A stretch of DNA of 64,000 nucleotides, taken from CAYYYW01 sp964476245. Lineage in GTDB: Bacteria > Patescibacteriota > Microgenomatia > UBA1406 > HO2-37-13b. The stretch is taken from the NCBI GenBank assembly GCA_964476245.1, contig CAYYYW010000003.1, positions 1 to 64,000 of the forward strand. The letters run 5' to 3'. A program made the translations under genes and the position numbers. The notes under the pieces were generated by a model, which saw nothing but the letters and a program-made list of their open reading frames with translations, did not search any database and had not been told where the DNA came from. Below are positions 7,595-15,405 of this stretch, in pieces; within the stretch, counting starts at the first letter, position 1, and each line of letters opens with the position of its first letter.

Positions 7595-8116
7595 ATGAGT
7601 AAGATTGAAAAAATCCTGCAATCAAAGTTAAAACCGAAAGAAAAAATTACTCTTTTGGCGAAAGAGATTACAAAGGATAAAAAGTTTATTGACGAAATTG
7701 TAGGCTATTTTGAATCCGCCTCTAGCGGCGATCAGGGGCATTTGATAGAATCTTTAGAGTATGCCTCGCAGGACAATCCGGAGTGTGTCGCACCATATCT
7801 TGATTTTGTCATTTGCCATTTGGAGGATAAAGGACCAAGAGTGAAGTGGGAGTGCGCCAGAATAATTGCTAATTTGGCGTTGAAATTTTCAGATAAAACT
7901 GAAAAAGCAATCCCCGCTCTTTTAAAGAACATAAAAGATAAGGGAACGGTTGTTCGCTGGAGCGTGGCTTTTGCTTTGGGCGAGATTGCCAAAAATAATG
8001 CAAACGCGCAAAAGATATTGCTTCCTAAAATGAAAGGGCTTGTTAAAAAAGAAACAAACAACGGAGTTAAAAATGTTTATCTTAAAGCTTTTAAAATAAT
8101 AGAAAAAGATAAATAA
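7595..8116 (+). CDS. HEAT-repeat protein
   Basis: This is a small, fully helical 173-residue protein made of HEAT/ARM-like helical pairs. Recurrent patterns include GPRVKWECARIIANLAL, KAIPALLKNIKDKGTVVRWSVAFALGEIAKN and a final helix pair ending in KAFKIIEK. Such proteins are binding scaffolds and carry no catalytic residues. It is convergent with prfB, whose end is only 14 bases away. Its partner is unknown. Short HEAT proteins of this type occur as single genes in many archaea and uncultured bacteria. Confidence 0.8.
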   Translation: MSKIEKILQSKLKPKEKITLLAKEITKDKKFIDEIVGYFESASSGDQGHLIESLEYASQDNPECVAPYLDFVICHLEDKGPRVKWECARIIANLALKFSDKTEKAIPALLKNIKDKGTVVRWSVAFALGEIAKNNANAQKILLPKMKGLVKKETNNGVKNVYLKAFKIIEKDK

Positions 8117-8130
8117 AGATATAAAAAAAT

Positions 8131-9159
8131 TTACCGCTGACGTTTTAAATATGCCTCAATGAATCCGTCCAATTCTCCGTCCAAAACTCTCTCCGCATTA
8201 GTTTCTTCGTGGTTGGTGCGTAAATCTTTTATCAATTTATAAGGATGAAGAACGTAGGAGCGGATTTGGAGTCCCCAGCTGGCCATTTTTACCTTTTTAA
8301 AGCTTTGTCTGGTTTTTTCTTTATTTTCCTCTTGAATTTGCCAAAGCTTTGCCCTAAGAAGTTTTAGAGCATTTTCCCGGTTTTGTTCTTGTTGTCTTTC
8401 GGTTTGACAACTGACAAGAATTCCGGAAGGCTTGTGTTTTAAACGAACCGCCGTTGAAACTTTATTAACATTTTGTCCGCCATGACCTCCTGATCTGAAA
8501 AAATCCCATTCTAAATCATCCTGTTTTATTTCTATTTCTGACTCTTTTACCATTGGCAGAACCTCAACTAAGGCAAAAGAAGTTTGACGAAGTTTGTTAG
8601 CATTAAAAGGAGATTGACGAACCAATCGATGGACACCGGCCTCGCCTTTTAAATAACCATAGGCAAAAGGACCCTCAACATTTAAAATAATACTTTTAAT
8701 CCCCGCCTCTTCTCCGTCAACTTGATCTATTACTTCGTAATTAAAGCTTCTTTTCTCAAAATATCTTGTAAACATCCGATAAAGCATCGATGTCCAATCC
8801 ATCGCTTCAGTTCCTCCCTGCCCCGCATGGATAGAAAAAATGGCGTTACCGGAGTCATACGGTCCCGATAAAAATATGTAAATTTCATACTCTTTAAGAA
8901 GTTTCTCCAAACTAACAAGATCGTTTTCTTCAAGAAGAAGTTGCATCATTTCCGCATCTTCAATTTCTTTTTTTAAACGGGCAATTTTTTTCATTACCTC
9001 TGTAGCTTTTTGACGACCAGTTAAATCAGAGGTAGTTTGCCAAAAATCTTGATCATATGTTTTAACTTCAAGGTTTTTTAATTCCTCTTTTTTCTTTTCA
9101 ATAGTCATTTGCTGCCAAAGATTATTGAGTCTTTTTTTTAATTCTTCTTTTTTTTCCAT
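8131..9159 (-). CDS. prfB: Peptide chain release factor 2
   Basis: RF2 recognises UAA and UGA stop codons and triggers peptide release on the ribosome. The anticodon-like SPF motif is at residues 183-185 and the catalytic GGQ is at 227-229 in [19 protein letters not shown]. The length of 342 residues is close to full size, and the reading frame is continuous from its ATG, with no internal UGA frameshift site of the E. coli type. The start codon directly follows the stop codon of the upstream PilM-like gene (TAAATG), so translation is probably coupled. Its presence agrees with UGA being read as stop in this genome. Confidence 0.96.
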   Translation of the reverse strand: MEKKEELKKRLNNLWQQMTIEKKKEELKNLEVKTYDQDFWQTTSDLTGRQKATEVMKKIARLKKEIEDAEMMQLLLEENDLVSLEKLLKEYEIYIFLSGPYDSGNAIFSIHAGQGGTEAMDWTSMLYRMFTRYFEKRSFNYEVIDQVDGEEAGIKSIILNVEGPFAYGYLKGEAGVHRLVRQSPFNANKLRQTSFALVEVLPMVKESEIEIKQDDLEWDFFRSGGHGGQNVNKVSTAVRLKHKPSGILVSCQTERQQEQNRENALKLLRAKLWQIQEENKEKTRQSFKKVKMASWGLQIRSYVLHPYKLIKDLRTNHEETNAERVLDGELDGFIEAYLKRQR

Positions 9160-10617
9160 TTATTTAAAATCTTTACCGATGATAAGAATTACGTCGGCCG
9201 AAGAATCTTTGGGAAGAGAAGAAGATTTTTTGAGAGAAACATATTCTTTAAGATCATCTTTTAAATAATTAAAGGCTTGTTTTTTCTCTTCTTTGATCTG
9301 CACTTCTGTTTGTTCATAATCAAAATTATCAGCGTTATCGGTTAAGATTTCTTGGTATTCTTTTTCTTTCAAAATGTCCTTTATTTCCGTTGCTTTTCCT
9401 TTAATACCAACCCCGTTTAAGATCTTAATTTTTAATGTTTCTTTGGAAAAAGAAGGCGTGGGAGTTAGCGTTGGCGGCGGAGGGGTAGGAGAAATCAATT
9501 TTGAAACAGGTTTTGTTTTTAAATCAAATTTTAGAGTACCCGAGAATTTGGTTACCAAGAAAATTGCGGCAAACGAGATTACAAAAAACAAAATGAAGAT
9601 TAAAATATCCCGTTTGCGAAAAAGTTTGATAGGGAGATTAAATTGAGGAATGGAGAAAATTTTTCTTTTAGATGAAATTTCCGTTCTTTTTTGAATAGCC
9701 TTAACAACTGAAAAAGATTCATGTTGGCGGTGAAAGATAAAACCCCCAAAGCAAGTGTCAAAATCTAAAAATGAAAACTTGTTTTGTTCCGGAATAATAA
9801 TAAGTTTTAAATAATCTTGATAAAAGTCAGGAATAATTTTCTTTAGAAGATTGGTCCAACCACCAACATTTTTGGTGAAAAGATCTTGTCTGATTTTTTC
9901 TGAATCTTTTCCCGAAAGAATTACTCGATTAATCTTAATGTTTTCTTTCTCCATTTCTTCAATTTTTGTCTTAAGAGAAGCTTCTATATCCGGCTCAAGA
10001 ATGTACTTATTTTTTTTTAGCAAACCGGAGGAATCATAAAGATAGCCAAAGGAATTGCTGGTTTCATAACAGACATATAGAATGTTTTCTTTTTTTTCTT
10101 TTCTTAGGGTTTTTTCAAAAAGCTGAAAGTAGGCTAATGTTTCAGGAATAACTGCTTTAAGCGATAACCCCAAAAGTCGAAGAGTATCTTTATATTTTTG
10201 CAGAACCTCTTTTTGTTGAGCAAAAAATAAGACACTTGTCTCGTTCTCCTGACTGACAAGAAGGTAATCATAAAATAATTCTCCAATATCTAACGAAAGA
10301 TCAACCCTGACTTTGTCTTTTATAAAAGGAAGAATGGCTGTTTCTGATATATCCGAGGGAACGTTATAGCGTTGAAATAAAAATGAATCTTGGGAGAGGA
10401 TTAAATAAACATCTTTGTCTTTTACCTCATGTGGCGAGGCAAGAGTTAGAGCTTCTTTTAAGGCTGAAGCTAAAAGATCAACGTTTTTTACCTGTCCATT
10501 TTCTAAAAGATCACTTTGGTGCCTTTTTTGGAAATAAGAAACATTATGTTGACCAAGAAGGGTTTTGTTCAGAGAAAAAAGTTTAAGATTGTTCTTGTCA
10601 AGATAGAGGTAGATCAT
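9160..10617 (-). CDS. PilM/GspL-like protein fused to a LytR_C domain
   Basis: This is an unusual multi-domain membrane protein. The N-terminal 320 or so residues look like the actin-like PilM/GspL fold, with an early MIYLYLDKNNLKLF strand, NVPSDISETAILPFIKDKV and a late Gly-rich SFLDFDTCFGGF. A single membrane helix follows (about 345-365), then a Pro/Thr-rich linker (SPTPPPPTLTPTPS). The C-terminal LytR_C-type domain starts at LKIKILNGVGIKGKATEI. PilM anchors type IV pilus assembly inside the cell, and LytR_C is usually an extracytoplasmic cell-envelope domain. ATG 10617 is preferred over an upstream TTG because it follows a TATTAT/TATATT box closely. The pilus link is inferred. Confidence 0.7.
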   Translation of the reverse strand: MIYLYLDKNNLKLFSLNKTLLGQHNVSYFQKRHQSDLLENGQVKNVDLLASALKEALTLASPHEVKDKDVYLILSQDSFLFQRYNVPSDISETAILPFIKDKVRVDLSLDIGELFYDYLLVSQENETSVLFFAQQKEVLQKYKDTLRLLGLSLKAVIPETLAYFQLFEKTLRKEKKENILYVCYETSNSFGYLYDSSGLLKKNKYILEPDIEASLKTKIEEMEKENIKINRVILSGKDSEKIRQDLFTKNVGGWTNLLKKIIPDFYQDYLKLIIIPEQNKFSFLDFDTCFGGFIFHRQHESFSVVKAIQKRTEISSKRKIFSIPQFNLPIKLFRKRDILIFILFFVISFAAIFLVTKFSGTLKFDLKTKPVSKLISPTPPPPTLTPTPSFSKETLKIKILNGVGIKGKATEIKDILKEKEYQEILTDNADNFDYEQTEVQIKEEKKQAFNYLKDDLKEYVSLKKSSSLPKDSSADVILIIGKDFK

Positions 10618-10680
10618 TTTAATATAATACAAAGTTAATCATTAAAAAACAAGACAATTTAATTATGTCTGAGACATAAT

Positions 10681-10762
10681 TGTCATTCCGAGCGGAACGA
10701 AGTGAAGTCGAGGAATCTCTTTTAAGAGATTTCTCCACTCGCTACGCTCGGTCGAAATGACA
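10681..10762. repeat. 82-bp REP-like palindrome (TGTCATTC family)
   Basis: It starts TGTCATTCCGAGCG and ends with the near complement CGCTCGGTCGAAATGACA. A smaller hairpin lies inside (AATCTCTT/AAGAGATT). A shorter relative with the same TGTCATTC ends is inserted in the GT2 gene at 48383-48474, and a partial one lies near 63931-63975. It fills the 10618-10817 space between divergent genes. Confidence 0.8.
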
Positions 10763-10817
10763 AAAAGAGACTTATGTCCTAGTCACAATTATACAGAACA
10801 AGCGGTATAATAAATAA

Positions 10818-11174
10818 ATGATTATTCCCAAATCAAAGTCAAAAACGAAAAAACCAATAATCTTACCGTTGAAAAAAACCGGCTTATTAATAAAGCCACC
10901 GAATTCTGAAAAAATAAAATCCGGTTATGTTATTTTGAAAAAAGGAGAAGAAATGAAAGAACATACAACTCACAACAGAGAGGAAATCATCATTATTCTT
11001 GAAGGGAGGGCTAAAGTAATAATTGAAGATGAGGAAAGAGAAGTAAAAAAGAATCACCTGGTGTTCATTCCAGAAAATAAAAAACACAGTCTTAAAAATA
11101 ATTATAATAAGGTGTTAAAATATATTTACATAGTAACTCCAATTTTTTCGAAAGGCGGTGAGGAAAATGGCTGA
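10818..11174 (+). CDS. Cupin-domain protein
   Basis: This single-domain cupin has 118 residues. The conserved beta-barrel runs from about residue 38 (GYVILKKGEEMKEHTTHNREEIIIILEGRAKVIIE) to 100. Motif 1 keeps a metal-ligand-like His-His-Glu set (EHTTHNREE) and motif 2 has FIPENKKHSL with a His. It could be a metal-dependent enzyme or a sugar-binding protein; the substrate cannot be told. TATAAT at 10806-10811 is six bases before the ATG, so the transcript is probably leaderless. The next gene overlaps its 3' end and has a Shine-Dalgarno site, so the two form a small operon. Confidence 0.85.
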   Translation: MIIPKSKSKTKKPIILPLKKTGLLIKPPNSEKIKSGYVILKKGEEMKEHTTHNREEIIIILEGRAKVIIEDEEREVKKNHLVFIPENKKHSLKNNYNKVLKYIYIVTPIFSKGGEENG

Positions 11175-11421
11175 TTTAAAGGTGGGAAAAGTCGCCCACT
11201 ATTATGACAAAATAGGTGTGGCCGTAGTGGATTTAAGTAAAAAGCTGGCCGTCGGAGACAGAATAAAATTTGTTAAAGAAAAAGTGGATCTTTTTGAACA
11301 AGAAGTTGTTTCCATGGAGTTTGATCATAAAAAAGCAGATTCTGCTAAAAAGGGCGATTGTGTTGGTATGAAGGTTGATCAACCAGTAAAAAAAGGTGTT
11401 GAGGTATATAAAATTGAGTAA
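11167..11421 (+). CDS. EF-Tu domain 2-like small protein
   Basis: This 84-residue protein resembles a lone beta-barrel domain 2 of translation GTPases, as in small proteins annotated translation elongation factor-like. Typical pieces are VGKVAHYYDKIGVAVVDLSKKLAVGDRIKFV, then VVSMEFDHKKADSAKKGDCVGMKVDQPVKKGVEVYKI. It has no GTPase domain. ATG 11167 is chosen because GGTGAGG precedes it by about four bases; an ATG three codons earlier is weaker. It overlaps the cupin gene by eight bases. Its role, perhaps in tRNA or peptide handling, is unknown. Confidence 0.8.
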   Translation: MADLKVGKVAHYYDKIGVAVVDLSKKLAVGDRIKFVKEKVDLFEQEVVSMEFDHKKADSAKKGDCVGMKVDQPVKKGVEVYKIE

Positions 11422-11460
11422 TTCTTTCACCTCCAGGATAGTTGACAACGTTAGAATTTT

Positions 11461-11712
11461 TTATGCTGATTGTTGAGCGTAATTCTGTATAAGAGTACTA
11501 AGCATAAGCGCGTCTTCAGAATCAAGATTTTTGTTAATTTTACTAAGCAATTTTTGGACATATGGCGCAACCTTATTTAACACTACTTCATTTTTTCTTT
11601 TTAATGCCTCATTAAGAAATCTCTTGGCCATCTTGTTAGATCCTCTATGCAATCCTAATGCCACTCTTTTAAGATCACTCGCTAATGACTCCAAAATATA
11701 TTTATTGTTCAT
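11461..11712 (-). CDS. Small helical hypothetical protein
   Basis: This is an unrecognised 83-residue protein, apparently all helical and basic in the first half (SDLKRVALGLHRGSNKMAKRF). It has no signal peptide. Its ATG lies within the last codons of the DUF5674 gene (overlap 11702-11712), so both are probably translated from one message. Small helical partners in such overlaps are often binding partners or antitoxin-like, but nothing in the sequence proves that. Its 3' flank carries the AAAAATTCTAACGTT motif found after several neighbouring minus-strand genes. Confidence 0.6.
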   Translation of the reverse strand: MNNKYILESLASDLKRVALGLHRGSNKMAKRFLNEALKRKNEVVLNKVAPYVQKLLSKINKNLDSEDALMLSTLIQNYAQQSA

Positions 11713-12046
11713 AGACTTCTTTAAAAAAATATTTAGTTAGATTTTCAAATTCTTCTCTTGTTTTAGCATTTTGAATTTCATTACTCGTGTTTCTTTGTTG
11801 TGGCCGAATATTTATCATTGAATTGCAATCAATTATTTTTGTCTCAAGATCTATTCCGCCGCCCCATAAATCTTCCTGTTTTGAATATTGTTCGAGCAAA
11901 ATCTTTTCCGAGTCAAAATGTCTATCACATCCCGCAGAGCAGATTTTTCTTTTTACGTCAATAACAGTTTTTATATATATGTCAAAGAATTCTCGTAGTT
12001 TTTTTATTTCCTGTTTTGTATAGGGTTGATTTTTGGTAATAATCAT
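11702..12046 (-). CDS. DUF5674-like protein
   Basis: This is a small protein of unknown function that matches my memory of the DUF5674 family. It starts MIITKNQPYTKQEIKKLREFF, continues VIDVKRKICSAGCDRHFDSEKILLEQYSKQEDLWGGGI, then DCNSMINIRPQQRN. The conserved H-x-D and SKQEDLWG pieces are visible. The ATG at 12046 is chosen over an upstream TTG because ATTATA (TATAAT on this strand, 12053-12058) lies six bases ahead. It is co-directional with, and overlaps, the 83-residue gene downstream. Its biochemical role is not known to me. Confidence 0.72.
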   Translation of the reverse strand: MIITKNQPYTKQEIKKLREFFDIYIKTVIDVKRKICSAGCDRHFDSEKILLEQYSKQEDLWGGGIDLETKIIDCNSMINIRPQQRNTSNEIQNAKTREEFENLTKYFFKEVYEQ

Positions 12047-12122
12047 TAACAAATTATATCAAAAACACTAATACGACTTTCGCAGTTATCATTCTGACCC
12101 CGCTTAACAGGATGAAGGCAGA

Positions 12123-12848
12123 TTAAGTTTTTAAAAAAATTGACACATCATCATTTTGAAGATTTTTTCTTGATTGAATTAGTCCTGTTAAAAATTTGAT
12201 TAATTTCTCTGAAGTATTAAGCCCGATTTTATTAGTGTAATTATTTAATTCTTCTTTTGATATCAATTCTTCAATTCCATCTGTTGCAATAAATATTGAA
12301 CATTTAGGAGAGAGTACTACTGTATCTGGTTTTGCCATATAAAGATTAGGGTTTTGTTTTTTTAAGTCTCCTCTACCAAAAAACCGAGAAACATTGGATG
12401 GGTAGTTTTTTAAATCAAGTAAATAGTCTCCTATTTCTTTTGGCTTTTCCCATACAGCTCCATTCCATACATAAACAAAAATGCTGCCAACCGTTACAAT
12501 TATATTTTTGTTGTCAAAATTAAATAAAAAGGCGCCAACGCAACTAACGTGAGCAGGATATAATTTAAGAACTTTTTTGTCAATAAATTTTGCCGCTTTT
12601 TCTGATCTTTCTTGAAGATTGCTAATATCCGTTTTGAGAAATTGATTGGGAAAATTATCAGCAACAAATGATGCGATTTTTCTTCCGGATTCGTTTCCTT
12701 TTATTTTGTCTGGATTATTCCAACCATCAACTACGCTAACAGCGAATTTTATTTTTTTGTTAAATTCTTGTACTTTGATCAAATCTTGGTTTCTTGTAAA
12801 AGGTATCAAGCTGTATGAAATATTAAATTCAGGAAAATCGAAATTCAT
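12123..12848 (-). CDS. PPM (PP2C)-type protein phosphatase-like protein
   Basis: This is a predicted metal-dependent Ser/Thr phosphatase of the PPM fold. Supporting motifs are SVVDGWN near residue 40 (first metal Asp), SCVGAFLFNFDNKNIIVTVGSIFVYVW near 100-130, FIATDGIEELIS near 195 (usual form ATDG) and a final NDDVSIFL (metal Asp pair). The usual DGMGG is reduced to DGWN, so activity is likely but not certain. No membrane segment is present. TATAAT (12856-12861 on the minus strand) lies seven bases before ATG 12848. No kinase lies in the window, so the substrate is unknown. Confidence 0.8.
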   Translation of the reverse strand: MNFDFPEFNISYSLIPFTRNQDLIKVQEFNKKIKFAVSVVDGWNNPDKIKGNESGRKIASFVADNFPNQFLKTDISNLQERSEKAAKFIDKKVLKLYPAHVSCVGAFLFNFDNKNIIVTVGSIFVYVWNGAVWEKPKEIGDYLLDLKNYPSNVSRFFGRGDLKKQNPNLYMAKPDTVVLSPKCSIFIATDGIEELISKEELNNYTNKIGLNTSEKLIKFLTGLIQSRKNLQNDDVSIFLKT

Positions 12849-12962
12849 CAAAATAATTATATCATGGTAGAGCCAGTACCAAAAAGTACCTGGTCCAGAC
12901 TCACTTGCCCTGAGTTTGTCGAAGGATGAAGAACGTTAGAATTTTTTTGTGCAAATAAATAA

Positions 12963-13268
12963 TTAGATAATTTTATTTATAGCTGCCCAATCTTGTTTTG
13001 ACATTTCAATCAAACTTTCTTTTAACATTAATTTTAACGTCCTTTTCCCAACTGTTTTTTTGAAATATTTTTCTCTTCTGGTTGCGTCGTGTTTTGATAA
13101 ATAATATTCACAAAAAATTAAAGTGAATGGTCTGCGAAATTCTGTAGCTTGTGAGTTTCCTGAAATATGTGATGTCAACTTTTCGTGAAGATTGGTGGTG
13201 TAACCAATGTAGAAATTATTATCCTTTAAAGAATATAAAACATAAACGCAGTAGTTCAGTTTTTTCAT
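12963..13268 (-). CDS. Small GIY-YIG endonuclease-like protein
   Basis: This is a single-domain protein of the UvrC-N/YhbQ-type GIY-YIG superfamily. It has CVYVLYSLKDNNFYIGYTTN at the start and DATRREKYFKKTVGKRTLKLML near the end. The family usually has an Arg in the helix after the second strand (R-L-x-x-H); here the sequence is LHEKLTSH, so that Arg appears to be Lys and activity may be reduced. It lies in a run of minus-strand genes with palindromes on both sides. A second intact copy lies at 28401-28649 and a relic at 14978-15100. In cells this group may act in DNA repair or as selfish nucleases. Confidence 0.88.
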   Translation of the reverse strand: MKKLNYCVYVLYSLKDNNFYIGYTTNLHEKLTSHISGNSQATEFRRPFTLIFCEYYLSKHDATRREKYFKKTVGKRTLKLMLKESLIEMSKQDWAAINKII

Positions 13269-13273
13269 GTCTT

Positions 13274-13374
13274 GACTCTTTAAGAGTCATTAATAGTCAT
13301 GTAGCAGAACAAGTTCGCTACATGACCCTGAAGTGATCCGAAACATTTTTGTTTTTTCGGATCTACTTCAGGGT
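13274..13374. repeat. Cluster of three perfect palindromes
   Basis: Three hairpins stand side by side. They are GACTCTT/AAGAGTC (13274-13288), CATGTAGC/GCTACATG (13298-13324), and a nested stem with ACCCTGAAGT/ACTTCAGGGT outside and GATCCGAAA/TTTCGGATC inside (13325-13374). The motif ACTTCAGGGTCC reappears inside the broken tRNA-Tyr copy. They separate the GIY-YIG gene from the phosphatase-family gene. Confidence 0.8.
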
Positions 13375-13410
13375 CCAGAGTAGTGAAGGATGATAGACCT
13401 TTTTATGCAG

Positions 13411-14196
13411 TTAATAATTAAAATCTTTTACAATTTTCAATAAATCATTATGAATTTTAGTTCCATTACTAGCAATAAAAACATCAGATTTATCGTTCTT
13501 TTCCGGATGGCCCTTTAAATCCGTAATCAAACCACCTGATTCTTTAATAATTATTTTACCTGCGCAATAATCATAAAGGTCATTGTGATTATTTATAATT
13601 GCCTCTATTTTCCCAGCAGCGACTAAACACATCTCGTAACTTGGACACCAGTCTTGTAAGAGTCTTTTTATTTTTATTTTGTTGAGATTGTGAATTAACT
13701 TTTCCTCAAAATTATTTGGTGTTAAATAACCACAAGTATAAGCAACGGTAGCTTTGTTTGTATTTGCTTCTTTTCCTACCTGGAGTCGTTTACCCTGTAA
13801 AAAAGCTCCTTTACCTTTTAATGCATAATAAGTTTCATGGAGAAATGGATGATGAATTACTCCAGCGACTATCTTATCATCTTTCATTAAACCAATACTT
13901 ACACAAAATGTAGGAATTCCTATTACAAAATTATTTGAGCCATCTAACGGATCAATAACAAAAGTATAATTAGATTTGTTATTAACTTTTCCTAATTCTT
14001 CTGAATAAATATTGAATTTAGGAAAAACTTTATTCAAGACTTTAATTATTTCTTGTTCTGATTCCAAGTCAGCCTTTGTTCGAAAATCAGAAGAATTTGA
14101 TTTTTCTTCAACGTCAAGAACTTGACCAAAATATTTATTTATTACTTTTCCTCCCTTTTCTGCTGCTAAAATTATTGAAGTTACATCAATGTTCAT
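13411..14196 (-). CDS. Inositol monophosphatase family protein
   Basis: This is a Mg-dependent sugar- or nucleotide-phosphatase of the IMPase/CysQ/FBPase fold. The metal-binding motifs are present: TKADLESEQEI near residue 40, YSEEL near 65, VIDPLDGSNNFVIGIPTFCVSIGL near 82 and, at the C-terminus, YDYCAGKIIIKESGG. The length of 261 residues is normal. TATAAT on the minus strand (14204-14209) lies seven bases before the ATG. Substrates in the family include inositol phosphate, PAP and fructose bisphosphate; the exact one cannot be read from the sequence. Its neighbours are unrelated single genes. Confidence 0.88.
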   Translation of the reverse strand: MNIDVTSIILAAEKGGKVINKYFGQVLDVEEKSNSSDFRTKADLESEQEIIKVLNKVFPKFNIYSEELGKVNNKSNYTFVIDPLDGSNNFVIGIPTFCVSIGLMKDDKIVAGVIHHPFLHETYYALKGKGAFLQGKRLQVGKEANTNKATVAYTCGYLTPNNFEEKLIHNLNKIKIKRLLQDWCPSYEMCLVAAGKIEAIINNHNDLYDYCAGKIIIKESGGLITDLKGHPEKNDKSDVFIASNGTKIHNDLLKIVKDFNY

Positions 14197-14351
14197 AGAC
14201 TAAATTATATCAAACATAGTAAACTGAAATTAAGAGGCTTTAATTCCGAAGTATTTTGTATTATTTTAGATTGTCCTATGACTCTAAATCTATTAAATCC
14301 GAACTCGCTTTGCCACTCCGTAGCCCGAAGGGCGAAGGATGGTGGAGGACG

Positions 14352-14936
14352 TTAGTACTTTTTATATTTAACTTTTGTAATGTTTAGTAGTTTTTTTGTT
14401 TCCTTAAGATTTTTAATGTTTTTTATATAAAACTTCTGCGAAATGAGTTTCTTATAATCAGATATTTTTTCGGTAAATTCTATTCCAAACATGTGATCGT
14501 ATTCATGTTGAATCACTCGAGAAAACAAACCATCCGTTGTAATTTCAAATTTATGGCCTTTTTTACCTTGTGCTTTTATTCTAATTTCTTTTGGTCTTCT
14601 AACTGGTCCAAATAATTGTCCCCTCATGACACTACCACAGCCTTCATAAACAATAACTTGTTTTTTAGAAAAATATGCTATTTTTGGGTTAATGTAAACC
14701 CTAAAAATATCTTCTTTTCCAATATTTCTTGTTTTTGTGTTTCTTGGATACGTAACGAAAACATTATAATTTTCACCAATCTGCGGAGCTGCAATACCCA
14801 CAAGATTGTTCTTATTCATCGTATCTTTAAGATCTTGAATTAACAAATGAAGTTTTTGATCAATAAAGTTAGTGATAATTTTATTTTTATTTTTTAACCT
14901 AGGATCGCCTAGTTGAATAATTCTTCTTGCTGACAT
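14352..14936 (-). CDS. def: Peptide deformylase
   Basis: It removes the formyl group from the initiator Met of new proteins, using a metal ion in the active site. The three family motifs are present: GIAAPQIG (motif 1), EGCGSV (motif 2, with the metal Cys; usually EGCLS) and QHEYDHMFG (motif 3, with both metal His). The C-terminal tail of about 35 residues is longer and more basic than usual. The ATG at 14936 is chosen because TATAAT (14944-14949, minus strand) lies seven bases ahead; the open frame upstream to 14981 is unlikely to be translated. It looks functional. Confidence 0.93.
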   Translation of the reverse strand: MSARRIIQLGDPRLKNKNKIITNFIDQKLHLLIQDLKDTMNKNNLVGIAAPQIGENYNVFVTYPRNTKTRNIGKEDIFRVYINPKIAYFSKKQVIVYEGCGSVMRGQLFGPVRRPKEIRIKAQGKKGHKFEITTDGLFSRVIQHEYDHMFGIEFTEKISDYKKLISQKFYIKNIKNLKETKKLLNITKVKYKKY

Positions 14937-14977
14937 AAGCAGAATTATATCAAAAGGTTCGAACGTCCAGTCCTCTC

Positions 14978-15100
14978 TCAAAATATCGGATTGTCAGAAA
15001 AGTTTATTTCTTTTAAAAAATTTTGCAACATTAATCTAAGAGTTTTCTTTCCTGCTGTAGTTTTGAAATATTTTTCTCTTCGTAAAACATCGTTTTGATA
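14978..15100 (-). pseudogene. Relic of a GIY-YIG nuclease gene (C-terminal part)
   Basis: Reading the minus strand from 15100 gives YQNDVLRREKYFKTTAGKK and then TLRLMLQNFLKEINFS up to a TGA at 14978-14980. This closely parallels the C-terminus of the intact nuclease at 12963-13268 (DATRREKYFKKTVGKRTLKLML). The N-terminal GIY-YIG half is absent. The truncation point lies about 65 bp from the broken tRNA-Tyr copy. It is a decayed duplicate. Confidence 0.8.
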
Positions 15101-15164
15101 GGATTGACCGTGGTTTAATAGGAATATAAATATCAGAAAATGGTATAATTTTTATATCTTTATA

Positions 15165-15296
15165 CCAGAGGTGGCGGAGTAGACAATCGCAACAGTCTGC
15201 CCTACAAGTACGTTGCCAAATTCGAAGAATTTGGCTTACGACTTCAGGGTCCCGAAGTGTTACGATTTTGCTTCGCAAAATCTAACTACTTCTGGG
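15165..15296 (+). pseudogene. tRNA-Tyr-like broken copy with hairpin inserts
   Basis: It begins CCAGAGGTGGCGGAGTAGACA, close to the start of tRNA-Tyr, and ends with CTTCTGG, which can still pair with CCAGAGG (one G-U pair). The region where the variable and T arms should be is filled by hairpins. These are GCCAAATTC/GAATTTGGC at 15215-15235, ACTTC/GAAGT at 15241-15258 and GATTTTGC/GCAAAATC at 15264-15282. The anticodon GTA is not preserved in a normal loop. Confidence 0.72.
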
Positions 15297-15322
15297 ATAA
15301 AACTGTCTTAAAATAATTAAAA

Positions 15323-15405
15323 CCAGAGGTGGCAGAGTGGACAAATGCACGAGTCTGTAAAACTCGCGCCGCAAGGCTACGGAGGTTCGAATCCTCCCCT
15401 CTGGA
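15323..15405 (+). tRNA. tRNA-Tyr (GTA)
   Basis: This is a type II tRNA. The acceptor stem is CCAGAGG/CCTCTGG, the anticodon loop is CTGTAAA (GTA) in a CGAGT/ACTCG stem, and the variable arm is long (CGCCGCAAGGCTACGG region). The T arm is GGAGG-TTCGAAT-CCTCC and the discriminator is A. CAT follows, so CCA is not encoded. A degenerate copy lies 27 bases upstream. Confidence 0.95.

Noticed and set aside
8131..9159. Programmed frameshift in prfB
   Set aside because: The frame is open from its ATG, the upstream sequence is the coding end of another gene, and no in-frame UGA lies near the start.
11425..14981. Integron gene-cassette array with attC sites
   Set aside because: The recurring 3' motif does not match the attC core (RYYYAAC/GTTRRRY) in the expected pairing, each unit has its own promoter, and no integron integrase is in the window.
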